Assembly: GCA_910583785.1 (NCBI GenBank)
Contig: CAJTZK010000002.1
Location: forward strand, 186,001 to 250,000
From: an uncultured Oscillibacter sp.
GTDB taxonomy: Bacteria; Bacillota; Clostridia; Oscillospirales; Oscillospiraceae
Length of the DNA stretch: 64,000 bases
Direction of reading: 5' to 3'
The translations under genes and the position numbers were made by a program. A model generated the notes under the pieces. It ran no database searches and was not told the origin of the DNA. It saw only the letters and a program-made list of their open reading frames with translations. This document shows positions 27,601-34,442 of the stretch, one piece after another. Numbering within the stretch: the stretch's first letter is position 1; the number at the start of each line of letters is the position of its first letter.

Positions 27601-28789
27601 CTTCAACAACGCCTGCCGCAGCGCCACTGGGGACACGCTGAGCTACGTCCGCTTTGACTTGCCCTCCTCCCAGTATGGCACGCTCTACCACCACTACAAC
27701 AGCGCCACCCGCACGGGGAATGTGGTCAGCAGCTCCACCGGATACTACTACACCAGCAACAGCTACCTGGTGGGCGACATCAGCTTTGCCGCCGCCTCCC
27801 TCAGCGGCACCGTCACCTTTGCCTACACGGGCTACAGCACCCGGGGGAGCTCCTTCAGCGGCATCGTGGAAGTCACGGTTTCCGGCTCCGCCTACGCCAG
27901 CTCCGGCATCCGCTACACCGGGAGCTCCGCCCACCCCATCCCCTTCCGGGCCGCGGACTTCCAGAATGCCTGCCAGGCGGCCCTGGGGACCCCCCTGTCC
28001 TACGTCCAGTTCAACTCCCTGCCCTACACGGGGCGCCTCTATCAGAACTACAGCGGCCCCTCCCGGACGGGTACGGGCGTCAGCAGCGCCACCCACTATG
28101 GCGCCCAGCAGCTGGGCCAGATCAGCTACCTCGCTAAGGCAGAATTCCAGGGCACCCTGACCATTCCCTATACCGCCTATGACACCCAAGGCGGCAGCTA
28201 TTCCGGCTCCGTGGAACTCCAGCTCTCCAATGGCTACTGCTCCGCCACCTTCTCCGACACCGCTTCCGGCTGGGACTGGGCAAAGCCCTCCATTGAGTTC
28301 CTCCGCTCCAGCGGCATCACCAGCGGATACCGCAACAACACCTACCGTCCCGGCCAGTCCATCAGCCGGGGAGAGTTCACCCTGATGATCTGCCGGGCCT
28401 TCCAGTTCCCCACTACGGGTTCCTCTGGCTTCCCCGACGTGCCCGCGAACAGCACCTACGCCGGGGCCGTGGCCACCGCCCGGGACCTGGGAATCGTCCA
28501 GGGGAACAACGGCCGCTTCCAGCCGGAGCGGCCCATCACCCGGCAGAGCGCCATGACCATGATCTGCCGCGCCCTGGAGGCCGCGGGGCAGTCCCTCCCC
28601 GTCGCCGACACGGGCCTCCTCTCCTCCTACACCGACGGGTACCAGGTTTCCGCCTTCGCCCGGCCCTCTGTAGCCGCCCTGGTCCAGATGGGGGCCGTCC
28701 GGGGCAACAGCGCCTCCCGCCTGAATCCCGGCGCGGCCATCAGCCGGGCGGAGATGGCCGTCATCCTGCACCGGGTCCTCACCCGCTGA
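24650..28789 (+). CDS. SLH protein with Ig-like (Big_2) domains and six long repeats
   Basis: A 1379-residue secreted protein. Residues 1-29 are a signal peptide. Residues about 30-500 hold Ig-like Big_2 modules (LTWSSSNPGAATVDQDGKVT, TVTWSSSDSSVATVSQDGTV). Residues about 500-1190 hold six repeats of about 115 residues with a FNACRxxTGxxLxYLRFxSLP ... GTLYxNY ... ITFVPxxGYxGTVTIPFTG pattern. SLH repeats end the protein (IEFLRSSGITSGYRNNTYRP, AAISRAEMAVILHRVL). SLH is C-terminal here but N-terminal in the preceding gene. AAGGAG precedes ATG 24650. A pilZ gene follows by 16 nt. It is probably a cell-wall-bound adhesin or S-layer component; ligand unknown. Confidence 0.8.
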   Translation: MKSRFLRRAGALLLALALACSLLAVPAAASPATSMSLQPDKLALEVGGGTSTLTLVPDPADADLPAALTWSSSNPGAATVDQDGKVTPVAEGSTTITVTATDGSGLSATATVEVTAPASPTVTGVTVSPNTASVAAGSSTKLSASVQPSGVNQSVKWSVEPSSSPVTVSGGTVSVPSSTPAGSVTIRATSMEDPSKSGTCTLTITPSTPVTPPSSNISLTLDRTSLSLAPGESATLDPEVKGTTNQYVTWESEKNSVVTVTTNGKVTASKNASPGQTVTITAYAAADPRATAFCVVSIVEPRAPQVTGVSITNPMTNEFKFLDPGKTFQLNASVTPSDALEEDKTVTWSSSDSSVATVSQDGTVKGVSPGSAVIRAQAGGSDGPTAIREIEVSGLLLSYVKKSTSGSKGETIQLREDSVVDIFQYRDISVIPDAYGNAKSKTINWESSNNSVAQVVSGRVTANYPGTNAIIKATVAGTSYSASFKVTVSEDVAQAVTVNMGSEPTYSFSGILSELNSRSQSKAGGPLDCVYSLKVSTKNGVLYYKYASPETPGHGVGGTERYYYQPSGQGQMALRDVTFVPLPGFDGTAVVDYNAVSTIGTTFSGTIRIEATATGDVSYSTAVDQPVSFAAEHFSAVCKGRTGRAISYVTFGLPSSSRGTLYFNYSPGGQYSPKVNNSTRYYASSNPSLDNITFVPAKGYTGDVDIPYRCTDSSGASYSGTVRVRVYGANGEGSGNVEYSTGRNQRKLLNASDFNNACQQATNGTLNYIRFNSLPASSAGTLYLNYRNSSSTKVTTGRNYYRSGTPRISDITFVPSSGYSGTVTIPFTGTTTGGTTFSGDLILHVDDGAGTVHYNTPKNQPVTFGSGEFNDACRGITGDVLDYLRFTSLPSSGTGTLYYNYHSSSSSRVSTGTDYHRSGSPSLSNITFVPASGYTGTVTIPFTGYDEDHVRFNGTVTISVGSGSGQTITYSASVNSFVRFNASDFNNACRSATGDTLSYVRFDLPSSQYGTLYHHYNSATRTGNVVSSSTGYYYTSNSYLVGDISFAAASLSGTVTFAYTGYSTRGSSFSGIVEVTVSGSAYASSGIRYTGSSAHPIPFRAADFQNACQAALGTPLSYVQFNSLPYTGRLYQNYSGPSRTGTGVSSATHYGAQQLGQISYLAKAEFQGTLTIPYTAYDTQGGSYSGSVELQLSNGYCSATFSDTASGWDWAKPSIEFLRSSGITSGYRNNTYRPGQSISRGEFTLMICRAFQFPTTGSSGFPDVPANSTYAGAVATARDLGIVQGNNGRFQPERPITRQSAMTMICRALEAAGQSLPVADTGLLSSYTDGYQVSAFARPSVAALVQMGAVRGNSASRLNPGAAISRAEMAVILHRVLTR
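26140..28230 (+). repeat. Six tandem about 345-bp coding repeats
   Basis: Six diverged copies of an about 115-codon unit lie head to tail within the SLH/Ig gene. Anchor phrases in copies 2-5 include DFNNACxxATGxxLxYVRF, GTLYxNY and ITFVPxxGYxGTVTIPF. Copies 3 and 4 are most alike; copies 1 and 6 are most diverged. Confidence 0.8.
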
Positions 28790-28805
28790 CAAGGAGGCTG
28801 ACATT

Positions 28806-29501
28806 ATGTCATTCTTTAAATCACTCTTTAAACGGGAGGAGGCCGTTCCTCCGGAGCCCCTGCCCAACGACTTTCCCGAGCTCTGCAACGGCATGAAGGT
28901 GGAGGTGCTGACCCCCGCCAACGCCCTGATCTTCGTGGGCAGGGTCCGGCTCCTCAGCGGCAACCAGATTGACGTCCTGGGGGAGAGCGGGGGCTTTCTC
29001 CCCCGGGGCCTGTACAACCAGCCCGTGAAGCTCCGCTTCTTCCCCAAGGAGGGGGACACCTTCACCCTCAACGGCGCCGTGGGCCCCAACGACCCCACCT
29101 TCTGGCGGATTGAAAAGCTGCAATACCTCTACAACATCGAGAACCGGAACTTCTTCCGCCAGAACACCGGGGTAGAGGGACAGATCCGCTCCCTCTCTGG
29201 CCAGAAGTACTCCTGCAAAGTCCTGGATATCGGAGGCGGCGGGGCCCGGGTCCTGTCGGAAAAGCTCTTCCAGCTGGAGAGCACCTTCCAGCTGGAAACC
29301 GTCCTTGTCGCCACGGAGGAGCCCTTCTCCTTCACCTGCCAGGTCAAGCGCACCACGGTCCGGGCCCAGACGGCCAGCCCCATGAAGAAATACGAATACG
29401 GCTGCCAGTTTGTGGACCTCCCTCCCAAGGAGCAGGAGCGGCTCCTCCAAGCCATTTTTACCCTCCAGCGGAAAATCCTCCAGGCCCGCCGGGAGAAGTG
29501 A
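28806..29501 (+). CDS. Second PilZ-domain protein (YcgR-like)
   Basis: A 231-residue soluble protein. The N-terminal domain (about 20-105) is of YcgR type (LCNGMKVEVLTPANALIFVG). The PilZ domain has RxxxR at R114-R118 (RNFFR) and DIGGGG (141-146), where the usual serine of D/N-x-S-x-x-G is glycine; c-di-GMP binding may be altered. It lies 16 nt after the SLH/Ig gene and is followed by a strong terminator, so it is co-transcribed with a surface protein rather than with motor genes. It resembles the first PilZ protein only in architecture. Confidence 0.82.
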   Translation: MSFFKSLFKREEAVPPEPLPNDFPELCNGMKVEVLTPANALIFVGRVRLLSGNQIDVLGESGGFLPRGLYNQPVKLRFFPKEGDTFTLNGAVGPNDPTFWRIEKLQYLYNIENRNFFRQNTGVEGQIRSLSGQKYSCKVLDIGGGGARVLSEKLFQLESTFQLETVLVATEEPFSFTCQVKRTTVRAQTASPMKKYEYGCQFVDLPPKEQERLLQAIFTLQRKILQARREK

Positions 29502-29531
29502 CCCCCTCCCTTTCCGCCTCTCAAACCGAAT

Positions 29532-29569
29532 ATACCGGGGATGGCACTCGCCATCCCCGGTATTTTTTT
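29532..29569 (+). terminator. Rho-independent terminator after pilZ-2
   Basis: A perfect 14-bp stem (29532-29545 with 29550-29563, loop ACTC) runs into seven T. Confidence 0.93.
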
Positions 29570-29630
29570 GCCCGCCGCCTCTAAAATTCCCGGAATCTGG
29601 AAATAATAGGAGGCAAAGGAGGACAGCTCT

Positions 29631-31058
29631 ATGCGCGTCACATTTTCCCAATTCTGTTCCAGCGGGCCGGAGGTCCGGGAGGTCCTGCGCCGCCGGGTCG
29701 ATCTCCTGGGAGCCCAGGGGCAGAGCTATGAGTTCCCCGAGTGCCGGATGCCGGAGGGCTGCGTCCCCCGCCAGGCCGTCCTGGGCTTTTTGAGGCGGGA
29801 CCGGGGATATCTGCTCTACTGGCGTCCCGCCATCTCCTACCAGGGGCGGAGTCCCGTTCTGTCCGCCCTCTTCTCCCGGAGCGTCTGGCGTTTCGACAGC
29901 TACGAGGCCATGACGGCCCGGCTGGCCTCTCTCCGGCGGGAAGTAGAGGGCCCCCCGGCCCCCCAGCCCTTCCGGCCCCCGGTCCTGGCGGAGGAGCGGC
30001 CCGCCGCCCCGGCCCGGCCCGCTTCCGCTTCCCCCTGGCCCCCTCTTTACCTAAAGCTCCGGGCGGAGCTGGAGCGGCGCGTCCTGGGCCAGCCCCGGGC
30101 CGTGGAGGCTACCGCCTTCCGGCTCTACAGCCACGCGGGGAAGCGGGCCCCGGCCCGGCCCCTGTCCCTGATCTTCCATGGTCCCACCGGCGTGGGAAAG
30201 TCGGAACTGGGAAAGGCCCTGGCCCCGGCGCTGGAGCGCTGCTGCGGACAGCGGCACCAGTTCGTCTGGACGGAGCTGAACACCTTTACCGAGGCTCATT
30301 CCGTCCACCGCCTCACAGGGGCACCCCCGGGCTACGTGGGCTATGAGGACCAGCCCGTCTTCGAGGCGGTGCGGCAGAACCCCCATACCGTCTTCATGTT
30401 TGACGAGCTGGAAAAAGCCCACCCGGAGGTGCTGAAGGTCTTCATGTCCATCCTGGACGAGGGGCGCTGCGCCGCACGCAAGGCCGACGAAAGGGGAACC
30501 CGGGAGCTGGATTTCCGCCGCTGTGTCTTCGTCTTCACCACCAACGCGGACCTGACGGCGGCGGGAGGCCGTCCCCTGGGCTTCTCCCAGGAGCCTCCCC
30601 CAGTCCGGAAACGCCGGGAGGCGGAAGCGCCCGCCAATCCGCCGGAACTGGCGGAACGCCTCTTCCGGGAAAATGAGGAAGCACGCCGGGCGATGGTGCG
30701 CCTCGGCGTGCTCCGGGAAATTGCGGGCCGCTTCAGCGGCATCATTGCGTTCCAAAACCTGGATGAGGAGGCCCGGCGGGCCGTCACCGTCAAGCAAATC
30801 ATGGCCCTGGGCCGGGAGTACGGCCTGGTGATCTCCCAGGTGGACCCCAGGGCCGCCCAGGCGCTGACGCCGGGGCGGGACGCCCTCTCCGTCCGGTCCT
30901 CTGTCTGCGTGCTGGAGAGCCACCTGGCCCCCCTGCTCACGGCCGCCCCAGGCCGGACGGCTTACTGCCTGACGGGGACGCCCGGCAGCCTCCAGCTGGT
31001 TCCGGATTACTCCCACTCCAGCTCTACCACCGCGTTGGCGGCCTCGTCCAGCTTGTAG
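29631..31058 (+). CDS. Lone Clp-type (AAA_2) AAA+ ATPase with a novel N-terminus
   Basis: The 475-residue protein has an unrecognised N-terminal domain (1-105), a Pro/Ala linker (105-138), and one AAA+ module like the second ring of ClpA/ClpB. It has Walker A GPTGVGKS (184-191), pore loop GYVGYE (234-239), Walker B VFMFDE (254-259), sensor-1 TTNAD and an arginine (GRF) where the Clp NRID-type finger lies. The first AAA ring is missing, as are a visible ClpP-docking loop and a complete ClpB tail, so it is probably an unfoldase/remodeller for a specific client. It has its own AAAGGAGG RBS after a terminator and overlaps the end of the convergent next gene by 52 nt. Client unknown. Confidence 0.75.
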   Translation: MRVTFSQFCSSGPEVREVLRRRVDLLGAQGQSYEFPECRMPEGCVPRQAVLGFLRRDRGYLLYWRPAISYQGRSPVLSALFSRSVWRFDSYEAMTARLASLRREVEGPPAPQPFRPPVLAEERPAAPARPASASPWPPLYLKLRAELERRVLGQPRAVEATAFRLYSHAGKRAPARPLSLIFHGPTGVGKSELGKALAPALERCCGQRHQFVWTELNTFTEAHSVHRLTGAPPGYVGYEDQPVFEAVRQNPHTVFMFDELEKAHPEVLKVFMSILDEGRCAARKADERGTRELDFRRCVFVFTTNADLTAAGGRPLGFSQEPPPVRKRREAEAPANPPELAERLFRENEEARRAMVRLGVLREIAGRFSGIIAFQNLDEEARRAVTVKQIMALGREYGLVISQVDPRAAQALTPGRDALSVRSSVCVLESHLAPLLTAAPGRTAYCLTGTPGSLQLVPDYSHSSSTTALAASSSL

Positions 31059-32245
31059 AGCTTTCCGTCGTTGGACAGGAAGTAGCTCCCCGCGAACTGG
31101 TTGCCCGCGCTATAGATGTTCACCCGCATACAGACGGCCCCGGCAATGCGGACGGAGCCCTCCTGGGGAATCATCGAATAAGCCTCCATGGACTCGCCCG
31201 GCAGGCCCAGCTTCGAAGGATGGATGGCCTCCAGGTCCGACAGGCCCCGCCTGGTGGACCCGGATACCGGGGCCTCCGGCTTCGGGTCGTGGACACGGCC
31301 CTCCGGCATATCCAGGAGTACGGAGCAGCTGGTCCCCTCCCAGCTCAAAAGCAGGGATTGGACGCCGCCGCCAGTGCCGTCTTCCCCGGCGGGTATATTC
31401 CGGGCCAGCTGAAGGGAGCCGCTCTCCCCGTAAGACTCCGGCGGGTCGATGCGCAGCAGCGTCTCATCCACCAGGGAGAAGCCCGCGTCCTCGGTGCTCA
31501 TCACCGCCGCGTAGGCGGTGGCCAGGCTCCTGGGGTTTTTCAGCCCTTCGTAGCGGTAAAGAATCTTGGTGAAGCCCAGTTCCTCTTCCGCTGGCGCGGC
31601 GGCGGGCTCTTCCTCCCCGCCCTCTTCCCCGGCAGGGGCTCCGCCGTCTTCCCCGGGCGTCCCAGCTTCGTCTTTCCCGCCGTCCTGCGCCTCCGGTTCC
31701 GCTGGGGGCTCAGGGGGAACTTCCTCCTGGTACACCAGTACCTCGTCCCCGGTCACGGGCAGGGCCGTGATGGGAACCTCGTTCAGCAGGTACTCCAGGG
31801 GAATGGGGATGGGCTCCAGCGGCGCTTCTTCCTCTTCCCCGCCGCCCTTCAAGAAAAAGAAGGCTCCGGCTCCAATGGCGGCCACCGCCACGGGGATGAG
31901 GATGAGCAGCAGCTTCTTCTTCCCCTTTTTCTTCTTGCCGCCAGCCCCGTCCTCTTCACCCTCCAGGGCCTTGGCCGCAATCTTGGCCGCCACCTTGGCC
32001 TGTTTCTCCTGGGCCTTCTGGGCGGCCAGCTGGGCCTTCTTGGTGGCCTGCTCGGCTTTCTTGGCGTGCTTCGCCGCCTTTTTCTCGGCGTTCTTGGCCA
32101 CCTGGGCCGCTTTTTTCTCGGCCCTGGCGGCCTGCTTCTGTTTGGCGGCCTCGGCTTTCTTCCCGGCGAGCTCCACCTGCTTGGCGGCCTTCGCCGCCTT
32201 GCGTTCGGCCTTTTGGATGATCTTTTCAGCCTTATCCTGTTTCAA
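31007..32245 (-). CDS. Membrane protein with Lys/Ala-rich, histone-H1-like cytoplasmic tail
   Basis: The 412-residue protein has three parts: residues 1-95, an uninterrupted Lys/Ala/Glu/Gln helix (e.g. KAERKAAKAAKQ, KKAAKHAKKAEQATKK) like bacterial H1-type DNA-binding tails; a transmembrane segment about 111-133 (LLLILIPVAVAAIGAGAFFFL) preceded by KKKKGKKK; then an acidic Pro/Glu/Gly linker and an extracytoplasmic domain (about 225-412) with no recognised family. The positive-inside rule puts the basic helix in the cytoplasm. It lies 37 nt after the FtsA-like gene, so the two are probably one operon. It might tether DNA, RNA or an acidic partner to the membrane. Function unknown. Confidence 0.65.
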   Translation of the reverse strand: MKQDKAEKIIQKAERKAAKAAKQVELAGKKAEAAKQKQAARAEKKAAQVAKNAEKKAAKHAKKAEQATKKAQLAAQKAQEKQAKVAAKIAAKALEGEEDGAGGKKKKGKKKLLLILIPVAVAAIGAGAFFFLKGGGEEEEAPLEPIPIPLEYLLNEVPITALPVTGDEVLVYQEEVPPEPPAEPEAQDGGKDEAGTPGEDGGAPAGEEGGEEEPAAAPAEEELGFTKILYRYEGLKNPRSLATAYAAVMSTEDAGFSLVDETLLRIDPPESYGESGSLQLARNIPAGEDGTGGGVQSLLLSWEGTSCSVLLDMPEGRVHDPKPEAPVSGSTRRGLSDLEAIHPSKLGLPGESMEAYSMIPQEGSVRIAGAVCMRVNIYSAGNQFAGSYFLSNDGKLYKLDEAANAVVELEWE

Positions 32246-32282
32246 CGCTTCACTCTCCTACTTATACTCCAGCGGTCCGTCC

Positions 32283-34259
32283 TCAGCGGATGGTGATGGA
32301 ATCCCGGTCCTTCACCGCCTGGCTGAAACCGCACTCCGTCCCATTGATGGCAAGATGGACGGGCCCCTCCAGCTTCTCAAAGTCCACGCCGGAACGCTCC
32401 AGCAGGTCCATGACGTAATAGGGCTGGCCGTTCTCCTTCGGCGGGAGGACCATAGGCTTGCCATTCAGGAGAATCTCCACCTCCCGCTTGCGGACCCGGG
32501 GCTTCCCTGGCTCCGGCTTAGGGGGCTCCGCTTGGGGCGGCGCCTCCCTCTCCGGCTCCGCTTCCGGCGGCTCCGGCTGGGGCGCCGGAGGAACGGGCGG
32601 GGCAGGGGCCTCCGCCTCCGGGGAAGGCGGGACTTCCGGAGCGGGCTCCGGCGGCAGGGGCGGGATGACGCCAGCGGGCCCCTCCAGGGTCAGGATCACA
32701 TCCCCCTGGCGCAGGGGGGTCCTCAAGTCCCCCTCCCGGTTGTTCAGCAGCACCCGGCCGGAGAAATCCTTCCCCAGCAGCTCCCCCAGGGTCCTGGCGG
32801 CGTCCTTGCCGCTGCGGGCGGGCTGGAAGCGGATGCTGTCCCCCGCGTGGACCACCGCGTGAATGGCAGCCTCCTCTCCGTTGACCCGCAGGATGGCGGG
32901 GGCGGCGGGCTCCCCCCGGAGGATCATGTGCCGCCCATTGAGGGTCACCCCCAGGTTCTTTCCGGAGCGGCCCAGCATGTCGGCATAGGTGTAGCCGTTC
33001 ATCAGCAAAATGTCCCGGATGGTGAGCACGCCGCTGCGGAAGAGCTTGGCCGTCTCCCCGTTGAGGGAGATGACATAGCTGTCGTTCAAAAGACCTAGGG
33101 CTGCGGAAACGGCAATGCCAAGGGGCGTGGCGTACTCCGGGTTGTTCAGGTTTATCTCGTCGGCAAAGGCGCTCTTGGCGAAGTTGTTCCCAGCAATGGC
33201 CACCCGGCGCTCATCCATGCCCAGGCTGACGGCCACCTTCTCCCGGAGGCCGTCCAGCTTACTGCCGCCCCCCGCCAGGAACAGGGCCGAGGGAGCGCCG
33301 CCGTTGAGGTCCGTCACCTGGGCGGCGATAGCCTCCGCCAGGCGGCCCATGGGCTCTTGGATGGCGGCGTGAATCTCCTCAAAGGAGGCGGTGTTTTCCA
33401 AGCCCAGAATATCCGTATAAAGGGCGTCCTCCCCGGGGCGGAGGTTCCGCTTTATCTCCTCGGCGGTCTGGAAGTCCACCAGGAAGGTCCGCATGATGGC
33501 CTCGGTGATCTCGTCCCCGGCAATAGTGGCCATGGTATAGCCCGTGACGCTGCCGTCCCGGCAGACGGCGATATCCGTGGTCCCCGCCCCGATGTCCACC
33601 AGAGCCAGGTTTAAAAGCCGCAGCTCCGCAGGGATGGCGGCGTTCATAGCGGCAATGGGCTCCAGGGTCAGGCTGGAAACCTGGAGGCCTGCCGTCCGCA
33701 TGGCGGCGTACAGGCTCTCCACCACCTCGCCGGGCAGGAAGGTGGCCACCACGTCCGCCTCCGCCTTCTGGCCGCTGTGGTCCAGGAGGGAGGCCAGGGG
33801 GTAGTTGTCCAGCCGGTATTGGGCCACGGTGTAGCCCACCATGAAGAACTGCCGCCGGACCTCGTCCTCTACCTGAAGCGCCTCCTCGGCGGCAGAGAGG
33901 GCCCCTGCCTCCAGGCGGCTGATGGTCTCGGCGCTGATGGTTTTCTCCTCGCTGATGTCCATGGTAAAGCTGCCGCCCTGGGTCCGCAGGGCCCGCCCGG
34001 CGGCGGCCACGCAGACCCGCTCCAGGCGGACGCCCAGGCGTTCCTCCAGGCGCTCCGTCACCGTCCGGGCCAGGCCGCCCACCTGGTGGATGTTGTCAAT
34101 CTGACCATCCAGCATGGCGCGGCTTCCGTGCTCCGCCACCTCGATGTCCAGGGCCTTGAACCGTCCGCCGCTGGGCCTTCCCACAACGCCTACGACGCTG
34201 CGGGTCCCGATATCCAGGGCGAAAATCAAATCCCGCTCCTGAGGTCTTAGATCCTTCAT
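32283..34259 (-). CDS. FtsA-like actin-fold ATPase with C-terminal extension
   Basis: A 658-residue protein with the actin/HSP70 fold of FtsA: phosphate-1 FALDIGTRSVVGVVG, an SHS2-type 1C region (about 75-190), phosphate-2 LALVDIGAGTTDIAV, connect-2 LFLAGGGSKLDGL. The extra about 280 residues hold small domains, a Pro/Glu-rich linker and a terminal domain (about 590-658, VEILLNGKPMVLPPKENG) that looks beta-grasp-like. ATG 34259 was chosen for AAGGAG 9 nt upstream. True FtsA (about 420 residues, amphipathic tail) anchors FtsZ; this one lacks the tail and is in a motility locus with a membrane partner. It is likely a paralogous assembly or positioning ATPase. Confidence 0.75.
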   Translation of the reverse strand: MKDLRPQERDLIFALDIGTRSVVGVVGRPSGGRFKALDIEVAEHGSRAMLDGQIDNIHQVGGLARTVTERLEERLGVRLERVCVAAAGRALRTQGGSFTMDISEEKTISAETISRLEAGALSAAEEALQVEDEVRRQFFMVGYTVAQYRLDNYPLASLLDHSGQKAEADVVATFLPGEVVESLYAAMRTAGLQVSSLTLEPIAAMNAAIPAELRLLNLALVDIGAGTTDIAVCRDGSVTGYTMATIAGDEITEAIMRTFLVDFQTAEEIKRNLRPGEDALYTDILGLENTASFEEIHAAIQEPMGRLAEAIAAQVTDLNGGAPSALFLAGGGSKLDGLREKVAVSLGMDERRVAIAGNNFAKSAFADEINLNNPEYATPLGIAVSAALGLLNDSYVISLNGETAKLFRSGVLTIRDILLMNGYTYADMLGRSGKNLGVTLNGRHMILRGEPAAPAILRVNGEEAAIHAVVHAGDSIRFQPARSGKDAARTLGELLGKDFSGRVLLNNREGDLRTPLRQGDVILTLEGPAGVIPPLPPEPAPEVPPSPEAEAPAPPVPPAPQPEPPEAEPEREAPPQAEPPKPEPGKPRVRKREVEILLNGKPMVLPPKENGQPYYVMDLLERSGVDFEKLEGPVHLAINGTECGFSQAVKDRDSITIR

Positions 34260-34296
34260 AATGAGGCGCTCCTTTTCATGTCTCGCAGGCACAAAT

Positions 34297-34333
34297 GATG
34301 CCAGAAGGCGGCACCGAACCGCCTTCTGGCATC
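34297..34333 (-). terminator. Terminator-like hairpin after the MCP gene
   Basis: A perfect 15-bp stem (34297-34311 with 34319-34333, 7-nt loop) lies 110 nt downstream of the MCP stop and 38 nt upstream of the FtsA-like ATG. A short T-rich stretch (ATTTGT) follows on the minus strand. The rest of 34260-34442 holds nothing recognisable. Confidence 0.65.
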
Positions 34334-34442
34334 GTGGCAGGGGACTCTACCGCCAGCGCGGGATGGCGGCAGGTCTTCCTGCTGCGTTCATTCCATTGGC
34401 AGCTCGCGTCTTGATGCAGACGGCGCTCCGGCGGGGAACCGC

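Noticed and set aside
25232..29098. A 1288-codon open frame on the minus strand opposite the SLH/Ig gene
   Set aside because: Low-complexity Gly/Val/Ala translation caused by repeats and GC bias of the real gene; no domain, no RBS.
32283..34259. Annotation as division protein FtsA
   Set aside because: Length, missing amphipathic tail, extra C-terminal domains and absence of ftsZ nearby argue for a paralogue.
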